From: Neoechinorhynchus agilis
Lineage: Eukaryota; Acanthocephala
Direction of reading: 5' to 3'
NCBI GenBank assembly: GCA_051530055.1
Contig: CM121343.1
Coordinates: 7,316,001-7,380,000, forward strand
DNA: 64,000 bases
Shown here one piece after another: positions 35,495 to 47,952 of the stretch. The notes under the pieces are model-generated. The model was not told the origin of the DNA and made no database searches. It worked only from the letters and a program-made list of their open reading frames with translations. Made by a program: the position numbers and the translations under genes. Numbering within the stretch: the first letter of the stretch is position 1; every line of letters starts with the position of its first letter.

Positions 35495-37002
35495 TGTGGT
35501 GATTAAAATGGGGACTTTATTATCCGGACCGAATTCCCCTTGAAGGGCAGTTTAAAAAATATGAAAGCCGTAAAAGTTCACAGGCTCATTTAATTCAAAT
35601 GGACTATGATTATTGGGGTTATAGGAAGGAATGTTTTTGTGGTTAAAAATAATAGTGCTCAAAAGCCGAAGGTATTGTTGAGCCGGTATTCGTCCGTGCA
35701 CTGAAGAACGAAGAGGTTAAACTGTTACTTCATTTCGATGCGGTATGTTGCAGTTTAGGTTAGCATAACGCACCTTTCTCGAGCATTTCCCTTACGCAAG
35801 GAAGCACTTTTACGAAAATTGTCTTTCAAAAAGAGACAATTTTCTGGACTAAAATGACATTTAAAAGAATCAGCTAGGAGAAAATTGCGACAGCGTTTAT
35901 CACTGACCTCTTGAGCATTTCTATGTACGGTTCAGACGAATGACTGTTCACATTAAAACTAACCGAGTTATCATTGCTGTGGACCTTTTTTGGGGGGCAG
36001 AGTCAATTGATGTCCAGAAAAACTATATTTGGAATTGAACCACGCTCCTTGGACTAGTCCGTCATGTGATAACGGCTTCAAAACTATCGAATGATGCATT
36101 GCAATATCCAAAATTCTTTTTGATGATTAACGCCATTTGATAGAATGAAGCGATCTTCTTGTACTACTTCAACGGTTATTGGCTTTATAATTTATTCCCG
36201 ATCGATGTAGTCAAGAGAAAATTCCTCAGGATGATGATTCTTAGGTGACTGACGAAGTTTCCACCTTCGAAATATCCTCAATAAAACGTGTTTTATCCGG
36301 GGGAGGACTTCACGTTCAATTTTGATGATCCTTGAAACGGGTTAGCGTGGATGAGGTCGGAAGGCGCCGTTAAAGAAGTCACATTTTACATTGCAACACA
36401 AAAGCACGAACTTCAAAATGAGAACTTTGGAAAACGTTTGGAGATGTTGTCTAGGTTCATTTAGAATTTAATTATCAGGCATACGGAAGAATCAAAGAAG
36501 AACTTACGTTAAAAGTGTACACGAAAGCAGAGTTTGCAACCTTAATTGGCACTGGAAACTTAGTTAATTTTTCTATGCATCTCTAAATTTATCCGATAAT
36601 TCAATTTTTACTTGTCTATAGCGGTTTTGAGGAACAATCTTGTACGCCTTTATCCACTTTCACACAATTCCGTTTTCATTGTGTGACGTCGTAGAAATTT
36701 ATTCTTCGGCGCCGAGCTAAGAAATTAGTCAATTCAAGTCCGGAATTTAAAGAAAGTCGATCAATTTCCGTTGGGTTTATTTTCAAGATTTAGCTTGGCT
36801 GGCAGCGATGCGACATTTAGTCACTTAGATTAAATGATGAGCTCAGCGTTTTTTAAATGACTTCTGAGAATTTAGGATTCCCAACCGCATTTCCGGTATT
36901 TTAGCTAACGTTCCACGATTAAAGTTTTTATTTTTCCGTGAATATTCGCTTTCTCGTAGAATATAGATTTAATGATATCGAGAAAATCCATCGAGATGGT
37001 AA
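35495..37002. other. Non-coding stretch
   Basis: No gene or repeat recognised up to the fold-back element before prefoldin 4. Confidence 0.5.
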
Positions 37003-37152
37003 ATTTTGACTTGTGGAAATATATTCACCCGGTATTGTTCTGAAATATTTCGAAAGAGGAAACCTTGCCTAATCATTTATTGCTTGCGAGGTTTCCTCTT
37101 TCGAAATATTTCAGAACAGTACCGGGCGAATATATTTTCCACAAGTCAAAAT
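37003..37152. repeat. Fold-back hairpin upstream of prefoldin 4
   Basis: Arms of about 63 nt (37003-37065 and 37089-37152) with few mismatches, sharing TCTGAAATATTTCGAAAGAG and its complement, around a spacer of about 23 nt. No coding capacity. It ends 71 bases before the prefoldin start codon and so lies in its promoter or 5'UTR. Confidence 0.9.
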
Positions 37153-37222
37153 ATAGGTTTAATTCGTGCAAATAAGGGTCAATGGATTCTTTGTCATTGG
37201 AATATAAAGATATTCTTTAGAT

Positions 37223-37627
37223 ATGAATTGCATCGATATTAGTGAAGAAGATCAGGAAAAGATCAGCGCTTTTGCACAAAAACACGTTCGATTGGGCGAG
37301 ATCGAAGCCAAAATTTACGAACTTGAGTTACTTTATAAAGATCAATGTAATTCCATTTCCGAACTTGAAGAACTTGAACTGTGTGATGACGTAAAAAACG
37401 TTTGGTACCGAATAGGAATGATGCATATAATGATAACGCCGGATCGCGCAAGGGAAATCATCGTCGATCGAAAGAAATCAACTGCCGATTCGATTGCAAA
37501 TCTACAGAGTACTATTGATTCCCTCAAGGACGACATGAACGTTCTAAAGAAACACTTGTATGAGCGTTTTGGTGGAGATATCAATCTCGAAGGAGGCAAT
37601 GAAAGCAGTCCACGTTATAGACAATAA
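37223..37627 (+). CDS. PFDN4: Prefoldin subunit 4
   Basis: 134 residues in one exon, the usual length of the family. Two long helices flank a short hairpin, as in beta-type prefoldins: ISEEDQEKISAFAQKH at the start, the LGEIEAKIYELELLYKDQ helix (about 22-40), a hydrophobic hairpin (VWYRIGMMHIMITPDRA, about 61-77) and the second helix, ending in KKHLYERFGGDINLEGG. The closing L-Y-x-(K/R)-F-G-x-x-I-N-L-E is characteristic of prefoldin 4. In the heterohexamer it delivers unfolded actin and tubulin to the CCT chaperonin. The first ATG of the frame is used. Confidence 0.92.
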   Translation: MNCIDISEEDQEKISAFAQKHVRLGEIEAKIYELELLYKDQCNSISELEELELCDDVKNVWYRIGMMHIMITPDRAREIIVDRKKSTADSIANLQSTIDSLKDDMNVLKKHLYERFGGDINLEGGNESSPRYRQ

Positions 37628-37877
37628 ATTCATGCAAGAAATCCGCGACTGTCTTCATCTTAATCAATAGCTTGGATGTGCCCCTTGAATACAGAAGTGG
37701 AACACGATATTTCCTGTTGCATTTTCAGTACACTTGCCCTTTATTTTACAGTTAAACTCTTTTGTCATTTGAAATGCACTCAGGCAGCTCAATTTCGCTA
37801 AAAGAGCACAAAAATCGTTTATTTGCAAATAACAACGAGGCTTATCAGTTAAATTGGTTACTGACAAGGATTTATAT

Positions 37878-40800
37878 ATCGAGTTCGCGTGGGAATATCC
37901 AGCCGAGCGATGTCCGTTCGGGTGGGAATTGTCGGAGAGATGTCTATTCGGGCGGCACTATCAAGTCAGGTGATGTCCGTTCGAATGGGAACTATCCAGT
38001 CGGAGGATGTCAGTACGGGTGGAAATGGTTGGCGCGATGTCTATTCGGCTATGACTTTCCAGTCGGGGGATGTCCATTCGGGTGAGAACTATCAAGTCAG
38101 GTGATTTCCGTTCGGGTTGGAACTATCCAGTCGGAGGATGTCAGTACGGGTGGCAATCGTTGGCGCGATGTCTATTCGGCTATGACTATCCAGTCGGGGG
38201 ATGTACGTTCGGGTGGGAATGGTAAAAGGGATCTCCGTTCGGGTTTGACTTTCCAGTCGGGGGATGTCCATTCGGGTGGGAACTATCAAGTCAGGTGATG
38301 TCCGTTCGGGTGGGAACTATCCAGTCGGAGGATGTCAGTACGGGTGGAAATGGTTGGCGCGATGTCTATTCGGCTATGACTATTCAGTCGGGGGATGTAC
38401 GTTCGGGTGGGAATGGTAAAAGGGATCTCCGTTCGGGTTTGACTTTCCAGTCGGGGGATGTCCATTCGGGTGGGAACTATCAAGTCAGGTGTCCGTTCGG
38501 TGGGAACTATCCAGTCGGAGGATGTCAGTACGGGTGGAAATGGTTGGCGCGATGTCTATTCGGCTATGACTATTCAGTCGGGATGTACGTTCGGGTGGGA
38601 ATGGTAAAAGGGATCTCCGTTCGGGTTTGACTTTCCAGTCGGGGGATGTCCATTCGGGTGGGAACTATCAAGTCAGGTGATGTCCGCTCGGGTGGGAACT
38701 ATCCAGTCGGAGGATGTCAGTACGGGTGGTAATCGTTGGCGCGATGTCTATTCGGCTATGACTATCCAGTCGGGGATGTACGTTCGGGTGGGAATGGTAA
38801 AAGGGATCTCCGTTCGGGTTTGACTTTCCAGTCGGGGGATGTCCATTCGGGTGGGAACTATCAAGTCAGGTGATGTCCGTTCGGGTGGGAACTATCCAGT
38901 CGGAGGATGTCAGTACGGGTGGAAATGGTTGGCGCGATGTCTATTCGGCTATGACTATTCAGTCGGGGGATGTACGTTCGGGTGGGAATGGTAAAAGGGA
39001 TCTCCGTTCGGGTTTGACTTTCCAGTCGGGGGATGTCCATTCGGGTGGGAACTATCAAGTCAGGTGATGTCCGCTCGGGTGGGAACTATCCAGTCGGAGG
39101 ATGTCAGTACGGGTGGTAATCGTTGGCGCGATGTCTATTCGGCTATGACTATCCAGTCGGGGGATGTACGTTCGGGTGGGAATGGTAAAAGGGATCTCCG
39201 TTCGGGTTTGACTTTCCAGTCGGGGGATGTCCATTCGGGTGGGAACTATCAAGTCAGGTGATGTCCGCTCGGGTGGGAACTATCCAGTCGGAGGATGTCA
39301 GTACGGGTGGAAATCGTTGGCGCGATGTCTATTCGGCTATGACTATTCAGTCGGGGGATGTACGTTCGGGTGGGAATGGTAAAAGGGATCTCCGTTCGAG
39401 TTTGACTTTCCAGTCGGGGGATGTCCATTCGGGTGGGAACTATCAAGTCAGGTGATGTCCGCTCGGGTGGGAACTATCCAGTCGGAGGATGTCAGTACGG
39501 GTGGAAATGGTTGGCGCGATGTCTATTCGGCTATGACTATTCAGTCGGGGGATGTACGTTCGGGTGGGAATGGTAAAAGGGATCTCCGTTCGGGTTTGAC
39601 TTTCCAGTCGGGGGATGTCCATTCGGGTGGGACTATCAAGTCAGGTGATGTCCGCTCGGGTGGGAACTATCCAGTCGGAGGATGTCAGTACGGGTGGAAA
39701 TGGTTGGCGCGATGTCTATTCGGCTATGACTATCCAGTCGGGGGATGTACGTTCGGGTGGGAATGGTAAAAGGGATCTCCGTTCGAGTTTGACTTTCCAG
39801 TCGGGGGATGTCCATTCGGGTGGGAACTATCAAGTCAGGTGATGTCCGTTCGGGTGGGAACTATCCAGTCGGAGGATGTCAGTACGGGTGGTAATCGTTG
39901 GCGCGATGTCTATTCGGCTATGACTATTCAGTCGGGGGATGTACGTTCGGGTGGGAATGGTAAAAGGGATCTCCGTTCGGGTTTGACTTTCCAGTCGGGG
40001 GATGTCCATTCGGGTGGGACTATCAAGTCAGGTGATGTCCGCTCGGGTGGGAACTATCCAGTCGGAGGATGTCAGTACGGGTGGAAATGGTTGGCGCGAT
40101 GTCTATTCGGCTATGACTATTCAGTCGGGGGATGTACGTTCGGGTGGGAATGGTAAAAGGGATCTCCGTTCGGGTTTGACTTTCCAGTCGGGGGATGTCA
40201 ATTCGGGTGGGACTATCAAGTCAGGTGATGTCCGTTCGGGTGGGAACTATCCAGTCGGAGGATGTCAGTACGGGTGGAAATGGTTGGCGCGATGTCTATT
40301 CGGCTATGACTATTCAGTCGGGGGATGTACGTTCGGGTGGGAATGGTAAAAGGGATCTCCGTTCGGGTTTGACTTTCCAGTCGGGGGATGTCCATTCGGG
40401 TGGGACTATCAAGTCAGGTGATGTCCGTTCGGGTGGGAACTATCCAGTCGGAGGATGTCAGTACGGGTGGAAATGGTTGGCGCGATGTCTATTCGGCTAT
40501 GACTATTCAGTCGGGGGATGTACGTTCGGGTGGGAATGGTAAAAGGGATCTCCGTTCGAGTTTGACTTTCCAGTCGGGGGATGTCCATTCGGGTGGGACT
40601 ATCAAGTCAGGTGATGTCCGTTCGGGTGGGAACTATCCAGTCGGAGGATGTCAGTACGGGTGGAAATGGTTGGCGCGATGTCTATTCGGCTATGACTATT
40701 CAGTCGGGGGATGTACGTTCGGGTGGGAATGGTAAAAGGGATCTCCGTTCGAGTTTGACTTTCCAGTCGGGGGATGATAATTCGGGTGGGACTATCAAGT

Positions 40801-43800
40801 CAGGTGATGTCCGTTCGGGTGGGAACTATCCAGTCGGAGGATGTCAGTACGGGTGGAAATGGTTGGCGCGATGTCTATTCGGCTATGACTATTCAGTCGG
40901 GGGATGTACGTTCGGGTGGGAATGGTAAAAGGGATCTCCGTTCGAGTTTGACTTTCCAGTCGGGGGATGTCCATTCGGGTGGGACTATCAAGTCGGTGAT
41001 GTCCGTTCGGGTGGGAACTATCCAGTCGGAGGATGTCAGTACGGGTGGTAATCGTTGGCGCGATGTCTATTTGGCTATGACTATCCAGTCGGGGGATGTA
41101 CGTTCGGGTGGGAATGGTAAAAGGGATCTCCGTTCGAGTTTGACTTTCCAGTCGGGGGATGTCAATTCGGGTGGGACTATCAAGTCAGGTGATGTCCGTT
41201 CGGGTGGGAACTATCCAGTCGGAGGATGTCAGTACGGGTGGAAATGGTTGGCGCGATGTCTATTCGGCTATGACTATTCAGTCGGGGGATGTACGTTCGG
41301 GTGGGAATGGTAAAAGGGATCTCCGTTCGAGTTTGACTTTCCAGTCGGGGGATGTCCATTCGGGTGGGACTATCAAGTCAGGTGATGTCCGTTCGGGTGG
41401 GAACTATCCAGTCGGAGGATGTCAGTACGGGTGGTAATCGTTGGCGCGATGTCTATTCGGCTATGACTATCCAGTCGGGGGATGTACGTTCGGGTGGGAA
41501 TGGTAAAAGGGATCTCCGTTCGAGTTTGACTTTCCAGTCGGGGGATGTCCATTCGGGTGGGACTATCAAGTCAGGTGATGTCCGCTCGGGTGGGAACTAT
41601 CCAGTCGGAGGATGTCAGTACGGGTGGAAATGGTTGGCGCGATGTCTATTCGGCTATGACTATTCAGTCGGGGGATGTACGTTCGGGTGGGAACTATCAA
41701 CAGGGATGTCCGTTCGGGATAGTACGGTGGAATGTTGGCGCGATGTCTATTCGGCTATGACTATTAAGTCGGATGTTTCGAGTTTGACTTTCCAGTCGGG
41801 GGATGTCCATTCGGGTGGGACTATCAAGTCAGGTGATGTCCGTTCGGGTGGGAACTATCCAGTCGGAGGATGTCAGTACGGGTGGTAATCGTTGGCGCGA
41901 TGTCTATTCGGCTATGACTATCCAGTCGGGGGATGTACGTTCGGGTGGGAATGGTAAAAGGGATCTCCGTTCGAGTTTGACTTTCCAGTCGGGGGATGTC
42001 CATTCGGGTGGGAACTATCAAGTCAGGTGATGTCCGCTCGGGTGGGAACTATCCAGTCGGAGGATGTCAGTACGGGTGGAAATGGTTGGCGCGATGTCTA
42101 TTCGGCTATGACTATTCAGTCGGGGGATGTACGTTCGGGTGGGAATGGTAAAAGGGATCTCCGTTCGGGTTTGACTTTCCAGTCGGGGGATGTCCATTCG
42201 GGTGGGACTATCAAGTCAGGTGATGTCCGCTCGGGTGGGAACTATCCAGTCGGAGGATGTCAGTACGGGTGGAAATGGTTGGCGCGATGTCTATTCGGCT
42301 ATGACTATTCAGTCGGGGGATGTACGTTCGGGTGGGAATGGTAAAAGGGATCTCCGTTCGGGTTTGACTTTCCAGTCGGGGGATGTCCATTCGGGTGGGA
42401 CTATCAAGTCAGGTGATTTCCGCTCGGGTGGGAACTATCCAGTCGGAGGATGTCAGTACGGGTGGAAATGGTTGGCGCGATGTCTATTCGGCTATGACTA
42501 TTCAGTCGGGGGATGTACGTTCGGGTGGGAATGGTAAAAGGGATCTCCGTTCGGGTTTGACTTTCCAGTCGGGGGATGTCCATTCGGGTGGGAACTATCA
42601 AGTCAGGTGATGTCCGTTCGGGTGGGAACTATCCAGTCGGAAGATGTCAGTACGGGTGGAAATGGTTGGCGCGATGTCTATTCGGCTATGACTATTAAGT
42701 CGGGGGATGTACGTTCGGGTGGGAATGGTAAAAGGGATCTCCGTTCGAGTTTGACTTTCCAGTCAGGGGATGTCCATTCGGATGGGAACTATCAAGTCAG
42801 GTGATGTCCGTTCGGGTGGGAACTATCCAGTCGGAAGATGTCAGTACGGGTGGAAATGGTTGGCGCGATGTCTATTCGGCTATGACTATTAAGTCGGGGG
42901 ATGTACGTTCGGGTGGAAATGGTAAAAGGGATCTCCGTTCGAGTTTGACTTTCCAGTCGGGGGATGTCCATTCGGATGGGAACTATCAAGTCAGGTGATG
43001 TCCGTTCGGGTGGGAACTATCCAGTCGGAGGATGTCAGTACGGGTGGAAATGGTTGGCGCGATGTCTATTCGGCTATGACTATTAAGTCGGGGGATGTAC
43101 GTTCGGGTGGAAATGGTAAAAGGGATCTCCGTTCGAGTTTGACTTTCCAGTCAGGGGATGTCCATTCGGATGGGAACTATCAAGTCAGGTGATGTCCGTT
43201 CGGGTGGGAACTATCCAGTCGGAGGATGTCAGTACGGGTGGTAATCGTTGGCGCGATGTCTATTTGGCTATGACTATTCAGTCGGGGGATGTACGTTCGG
43301 GTGGAAATGGTAAAAGGGATCTCCGTTCGGGTTTGACTTTCCAGTCGGGGGATGTCCATTCGGATGGGACTATCAAGCCAGGTGATGTCCGTTCGGGTGG
43401 GAACTATCCAGTCGGAGGATGTCAGTACGGGTGGTAATCGTTGGCGCGATGTCTATTCGGCTATGACTACCCAGTCGGTGGATGTACGTTCGGGTGGGAA
43501 TGGTAAAAGGGATCTCCGTTCGGGTTTGACTTTCCAGTCAGTTGATGTCCGCTCGGGTGGAAACTATACAGTCGGAGGATGTCAGTACGGATGGTAATCG
43601 TTGGCGCGATGTCTATTCGGCTATGTCTATCCAGTCGGGGGATGTACGTTCGGGTGGGAATGTTAAAAGGCATCTCCGTTCGAGTTTGACTTTCCAGTCT
43701 AGGGATGTCAATTCGGGTGCGACTATCAAGTCAGGTGATGTCCGCTCGGGTGGGAACTATCCAGTCGGAGGATGTCAGTACGGGTGGTAATCGTTGGCGC

Positions 43801-44380
43801 GATGTCTATTCGGCTACGACTATCCAGTCGGGGGATGTACGTTCGGGTGGGAATGGTAAAAGGGATCTCCGTTCGAGTTTGACTTTCCAGTAGGGGGATG
43901 TCCATTCGGGTGGGAACTATCAAGTCAGGTGATGTCCGTTCGGGTGGGAACTATCCAGTCGGAGGATGTCAGTACGGGTGGAAATGGTTGGCGCGATGTC
44001 TATTCGGCTATGACTATCCAGTCTGGGGATGTACGTTCGGGTGGGAATGGCAAAAGGGATCCCCGTTCGGGTTTGACTTTCCAGTCGAAGGATGCCCATT
44101 CGGGTGGGACGATCAAGTCAGCTGATGTCCGTTCGGGTTGGAACTATCCAGTCGGAGGATGTCAGTACGGGTGGTAATCGTTGGCGCGATGTCTATTCGG
44201 CTATGACTATCCAGTCGGGGGATGTACGTTCGGGTGGGAATGGTAAAAGGGTTCTCCGTTCGGGTTTGACTTTCCAGTCGAAGGATGTCCATTCGGGTGG
44301 GACTATCAAGTCAGGTGACGTTCGCTCGGGTGGGAACTATCCAGTCGGAGGATGTCAGTACGGGTGGAAATGGTTGGCGC
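37878..44380 (-). repeat. Satellite array 3, higher-order unit of about 193 bp
   Basis: About 33 copies of a 193-194 bp unit, itself made of six diverged 30-34 bp monomers. On the plus strand the monomers begin GATGTCCGTTCGGGTGGGAA, GGATGTCAGTACGGGTGG, GATGTCTATTCGGCTATGAC, GGATGTACGTTCGGG, GGATCTCCGTTCGGGTTT and GGATGTCCATTCGGGTGG. Each monomer is the reverse complement of the 33-bp family of arrays 1 and 2 (CTGGATAATTCCGCCCGAAC, GGACATCC). Copies are highly alike, with a 194 to 193 bp switch near 39.6 kb caused by one lost base. One unit at 41690-41790 is deleted and scrambled. Frames through the array are treated as artefacts. Confidence 0.95.
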
Positions 44381-46245
44381 GATGTCTGTTCGAGTTGGAC
44401 TATCTTGTCGGGGGATGTCCGTTCGGGTGGCAGTTGTCGAAGAAATGTCCATTCGGGTGATACTATCCAGTCGGGGGATGTCTGGACGGGTGGGAATTGT
44501 CGGAGGGATGTCTATTCGGTTTGCACTATCCAGTCGGGGGATATCCGTTCGGGTGGGAATCGTCGGCGGGATGTCCGTTCGGGAAGGGCTTTCCAGTTGG
44601 GGGATGTCCGTTCGGGTGGGAATCGTAGGAGGATTGTCTATTCGGACGGGACTACCCAGTCGGGGGATGTCCGTCCCGATTCCAATGGTCGGCGTTGGGC
44701 TCTGATTATCCAGTTGGGGAATGTACGTTGGGGTAGGAATAGTCGAAGACATGTCCGTTCGGATATGACTTTCCAGTCGGGGGATTTCCGTTCGTGTTCG
44801 AAAGGTCGGAGAATGCCCATTCGGGTAGGAACTATCCAGTCGGGTGTTGTCCATTAAGGTTTTAATGGTCGGAGGGATGTCCGTTCGGGTTTGACTATCC
44901 AGTCGGGGGATATCCGTTCGGGTGGGAATCTTCGGCGGGATGTAGATTCGGATTAGATTATGCAGTAGGGGGATGTCCGTTCGGGCATGAATGGTCGAAG
45001 GAATGCCATTTGGGTGGCAACTATCCAGTCGGAGGATGGCCGTTCGGGTTGGAATGGTCGGAGTGATGTCTATTTGACTATGACTATCCACTCGGGGGAT
45101 GTGCGTTCGGGTGTCAGTGGTCGAAGGGATGTCCGTTCGGGTTCTACTTTGCAGTCGAGGGATGTCCGTTCGGTTGGGAATGTAGTCGGGGAATGTCCGT
45201 TAAGGTTTGAATGGACCCAGGGATGTCCTTTCGGGTTGGACTATCCAGTCGGGGGATGTCTGTAAGGTTATAATGGAACGAGGGATGTCCGTTTGGATTG
45301 GACTATCCAGTCGGCGGATGTCCGTTAGGATGGGAATGGTGGAAGGGATGTCCGTTCGGGTTTTACTTTTAAGTCGGGGATGTCCGTTCGGAAAGGAATG
45401 GTCGGAAGGATGTATATTCGGGTGGGAATATCAATTCGAGGGACGTCCGTTCAGGTGGGAATGGTCGGAGGGATGCCAATTCTAGTGGGACTATCCAGTC
45501 GGGGTATGTAAGTACGGGTGGGATTGGTCGGAGCGATGTCCGTTCGGCTATAACTTTCCAGTCGGGGATGTCCGTTCGGGCGGGAATGGTCGGAGATATG
45601 TCTATTCGGGTTGGACTTTCCAGTCGGGGGATGTCCTTTCAAGTAGGAATGGTCGGAAGGATGTCTATTCGGGTTGGACTTTCCAGTCGGGGGATGTCGG
45701 TTCAAGTAGGAATGGTCGGAAGGATGTCTATTCGGGTGGCCGTATCGAATCGAGGGATGGCCGTTCGGGTTGGAATGGTCAGACTATCCAGTCAAGGGGT
45801 GCTCGTTCGGATGGGAATGGCCGGAGAGGGTTCATTCGGAAGGGATTATCATGTAGGGGGATGTCATTTCGGGGTGGGAATGGTCGGAGCAATTCCCATT
45901 CGGGTGGGAACTATCAATTGGGGGGTGTCCGTTCGGGTTGAAATGGTCGAGGGGATACCCATTCGGGTGGGACTATCCATTCCGGGTATGTCCGTTCGGG
46001 TAGGAATGGTGGGGGATACCCATTCGTGTGGGACTATACAGTCGGGGGATGCCCGGACGCGTGGGAATGGTCGGAGGGATGTCTATTCTGGTTGAACTTT
46101 CCAGTCGATGGATGTCCGTTCGGGTGGGGGCTATCCAGTCGGGAGATGTCCGGACGCGTGGGAATGGTCGGAGGGATGTCTATTCTGGTTGAACTTTTCA
46201 GTCGTTGGATGTCCGTTCGGGTGGGACTATCCAGTCGGGGATGTG
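44381..46245 (-). repeat. Satellite array 3, diverged monomeric flank
   Basis: The same monomer family without the six-part order. Units of 28-36 bp vary around GGATGTCCGTTCGGGTGGGA and ACTATCCAGTCGGGG. This disordered edge faces the LINE-A 3' end that begins at 46290, while the homogenised part lies away from it. Confidence 0.92.
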
Positions 46246-46690
46246 AGCTCGGTTGCGAAATGGTGGTTATTTTTTGAAGGGGAGTTTGTAAGGTTTGCTT
46301 TTAATCAGGCTCATTTTAAGTTATGATATCCAAAAGGATTTAGCAGCGGTAGGGGAGGATGAAACGAATTAGGATTACAAGTGTTGTGCTCGTGTGAAGG
46401 GGGGATACAATGTAGTTGTAGGGTTGATAGGCGTTTTGTTTGTTTTAAGAAAATAGTATCAAGGCTTTCGGTGAGAGGATGAAAGTCAGCTGTGCAAATT
46501 TTAGATGCTCTTTTATGAAACATTTTACGGCGACGGAGTTGAGGTTTTGAAATGTTGCAAAATACGGAATAACCGTAGATGATGGAAAGTAAAATAAAGC
46601 TGAAATTTGTAGAGATGGGGTGAAGGGATTCTTTAATGTTGGCCCAGAATTCTTTGGGAGGTTACTCGTAGGATATCATTTAGGACCGAG
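46246..46690 (-). mobile_element. LINE-A 3' end adjoining array 3
   Basis: On the minus strand this reads from the ORF2 C-terminus (region similar to 5.3-5.5 kb, including AAGAGCATCTAAAATTTGC) through the 3'UTR (CTTGATACTATTTTCTTAAA, GGATATCATAACTTAAAATG) straight into satellite monomers at 46245. The sense strand of the LINE and of the array therefore agree. Confidence 0.8.
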
Positions 46691-46919
46691 TGACGGAGTC
46701 AACTCGAAGCATTTTGTTTCGAAGCGTTTGAAATATAATACTCATTGATTTTTCGTCGATGAATATGATTAGAAGTCTAATATTTAAATTTTTAAATACG
46801 TTATGCCAGTCGGGTTCAATCATCGATTTGTTTGTTACTAAAAGAACCTTATAAAACTCTTTGCCTGGAAGATTTCTTTTTATTTCATGTTTTGCAAAAG
46901 TGCCATCAAATAAATGCAA
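46680..46919 (-). CDS. Weak open frame, 79 aa
   Basis: The minus-strand frame (MHLFDGTFAKHEIKRNLPG ... MLRVDSVTRS) reads smoothly but has no recognised motif. Its end overlaps the LINE-A boundary. It may be a gene remnant or chance. Confidence 0.2.
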   Translation of the reverse strand: MHLFDGTFAKHEIKRNLPGKEFYKVLLVTNKSMIEPDWHNVFKNLNIRLLIIFIDEKSMSIIFQTLRNKMLRVDSVTRS

Positions 46920-47304
46920 CCGGCAATGTGAAATGAACGTAAGTTGATTTTGGATTTAATGTTTGTCATTTGAAATTGCTTATCGAAATCATGGATTCCA
47001 TTGATATATCACAGTTGAAGATTTGCGCTACATTTGTTACAATTTCCCTAGCAAGACTAATAGAATTATTGGCGTTTCAAGATTCCTCTTCCATTATAAG
47101 TTTTGTTCTTTTGGTAGTTTTGCCACCCCAAATTTCAATTTGCTAATTTATTTCCAAGTCGCCTACCATCCCAACAAATGATAAAGAAGCGTGTTGAGGA
47201 TTAGACACATTCCGGCGTCATATAAAATATCTGCAAAAGTTTCCCTGTTTCTGGGAGTCCATAAAATATGCTCAAGTTACAGGTTACGACAGGTCTAAAT
47301 ACGT
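46920..47304. other. Non-coding stretch
   Basis: Nothing recognised. Confidence 0.5.
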
Positions 47305-47572
47305 TTGATTACTGCAGCTCTGAGGGCAATTAGCTATCCTGAATCGGCGATAAGAAGAATTTTCCACAAAGCCAAGAACATTGCAAATAGACACGAGAAA
47401 ATAATCATGACATGCACTGAGAATAACGAAATTCAATCGAACCTAAGACGGGATTTGCGAAGCCAAAATATGAGCAGCTTCAAGTAGTATATGAGATCCA
47501 CTGCAAAGACTGCTCAGCCAAATATGTGGGGCGGACCAAACAGGGACTCAATAAAAGGATCTTACAGCCTAG
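47305..47572 (+). pseudogene. Penelope-like element, GIY-YIG endonuclease remnant
   Basis: A first frame (ESAIRRIFHKAKNIANRHEK ... NLRRDLRSQNMSSFK) is followed after a stop by VYEIHCKDCSAKYVGRTKQG. The latter matches the start of the GIY-YIG endonuclease of Penelope-like retroelements: a V-Y-x-I-x-C-x-x-C signature followed by YVG-x-T. The rest of the endonuclease and the reverse transcriptase are not visible nearby, so this is a short dead fragment. Confidence 0.6.
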
Positions 47573-47952
47573 ATATTCATGTAGGCGTTATGACTCTTCC
47601 TCAGCTCTTTAAAATCACGTGGTGAATTGCGGACATCAAATTGATCTGGATGGCGCGAATGTGTGATAAGCGTACAACCATATTTACGAAATCGGTTGAT
47701 AATGGAAGTCATCGAAATGGGCTGCTCAGTCCAACCGATGGAAGATAATAAAGTCAGCATCAGTTTAAAACTGCCGTTGGAAACAAAATGGTGCTCTAGC
47801 TCAGAGGTTCTAGTGGACAATGAGTCCAGGAAGAGGTATTTGACCCACCCGTTGCCCGACAATATCCAGTCTACGGGATAACAGTATAATGTTTGTATTT
47901 TAGATGACAAACCTTGAGGAGATTTCGGAATTATCCAGCGAAATTTCTTCAA
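47569..47952 (-). CDS. Unrecognised frame, 127 aa
   Basis: Minus-strand frame MKKFRWIIPKSPQGLSSK ... ELRKSHNAYMNI. No family recognised, and it abuts the Penelope fragment. It could be a piece of a mobile element or an exon; the lack of splice sites or neighbours leaves it open. Confidence 0.25.
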   Translation of the reverse strand: MKKFRWIIPKSPQGLSSKIQTLYCYPVDWILSGNGWVKYLFLDSLSTRTSELEHHFVSNGSFKLMLTLLSSIGWTEQPISMTSIINRFRKYGCTLITHSRHPDQFDVRNSPRDFKELRKSHNAYMNI

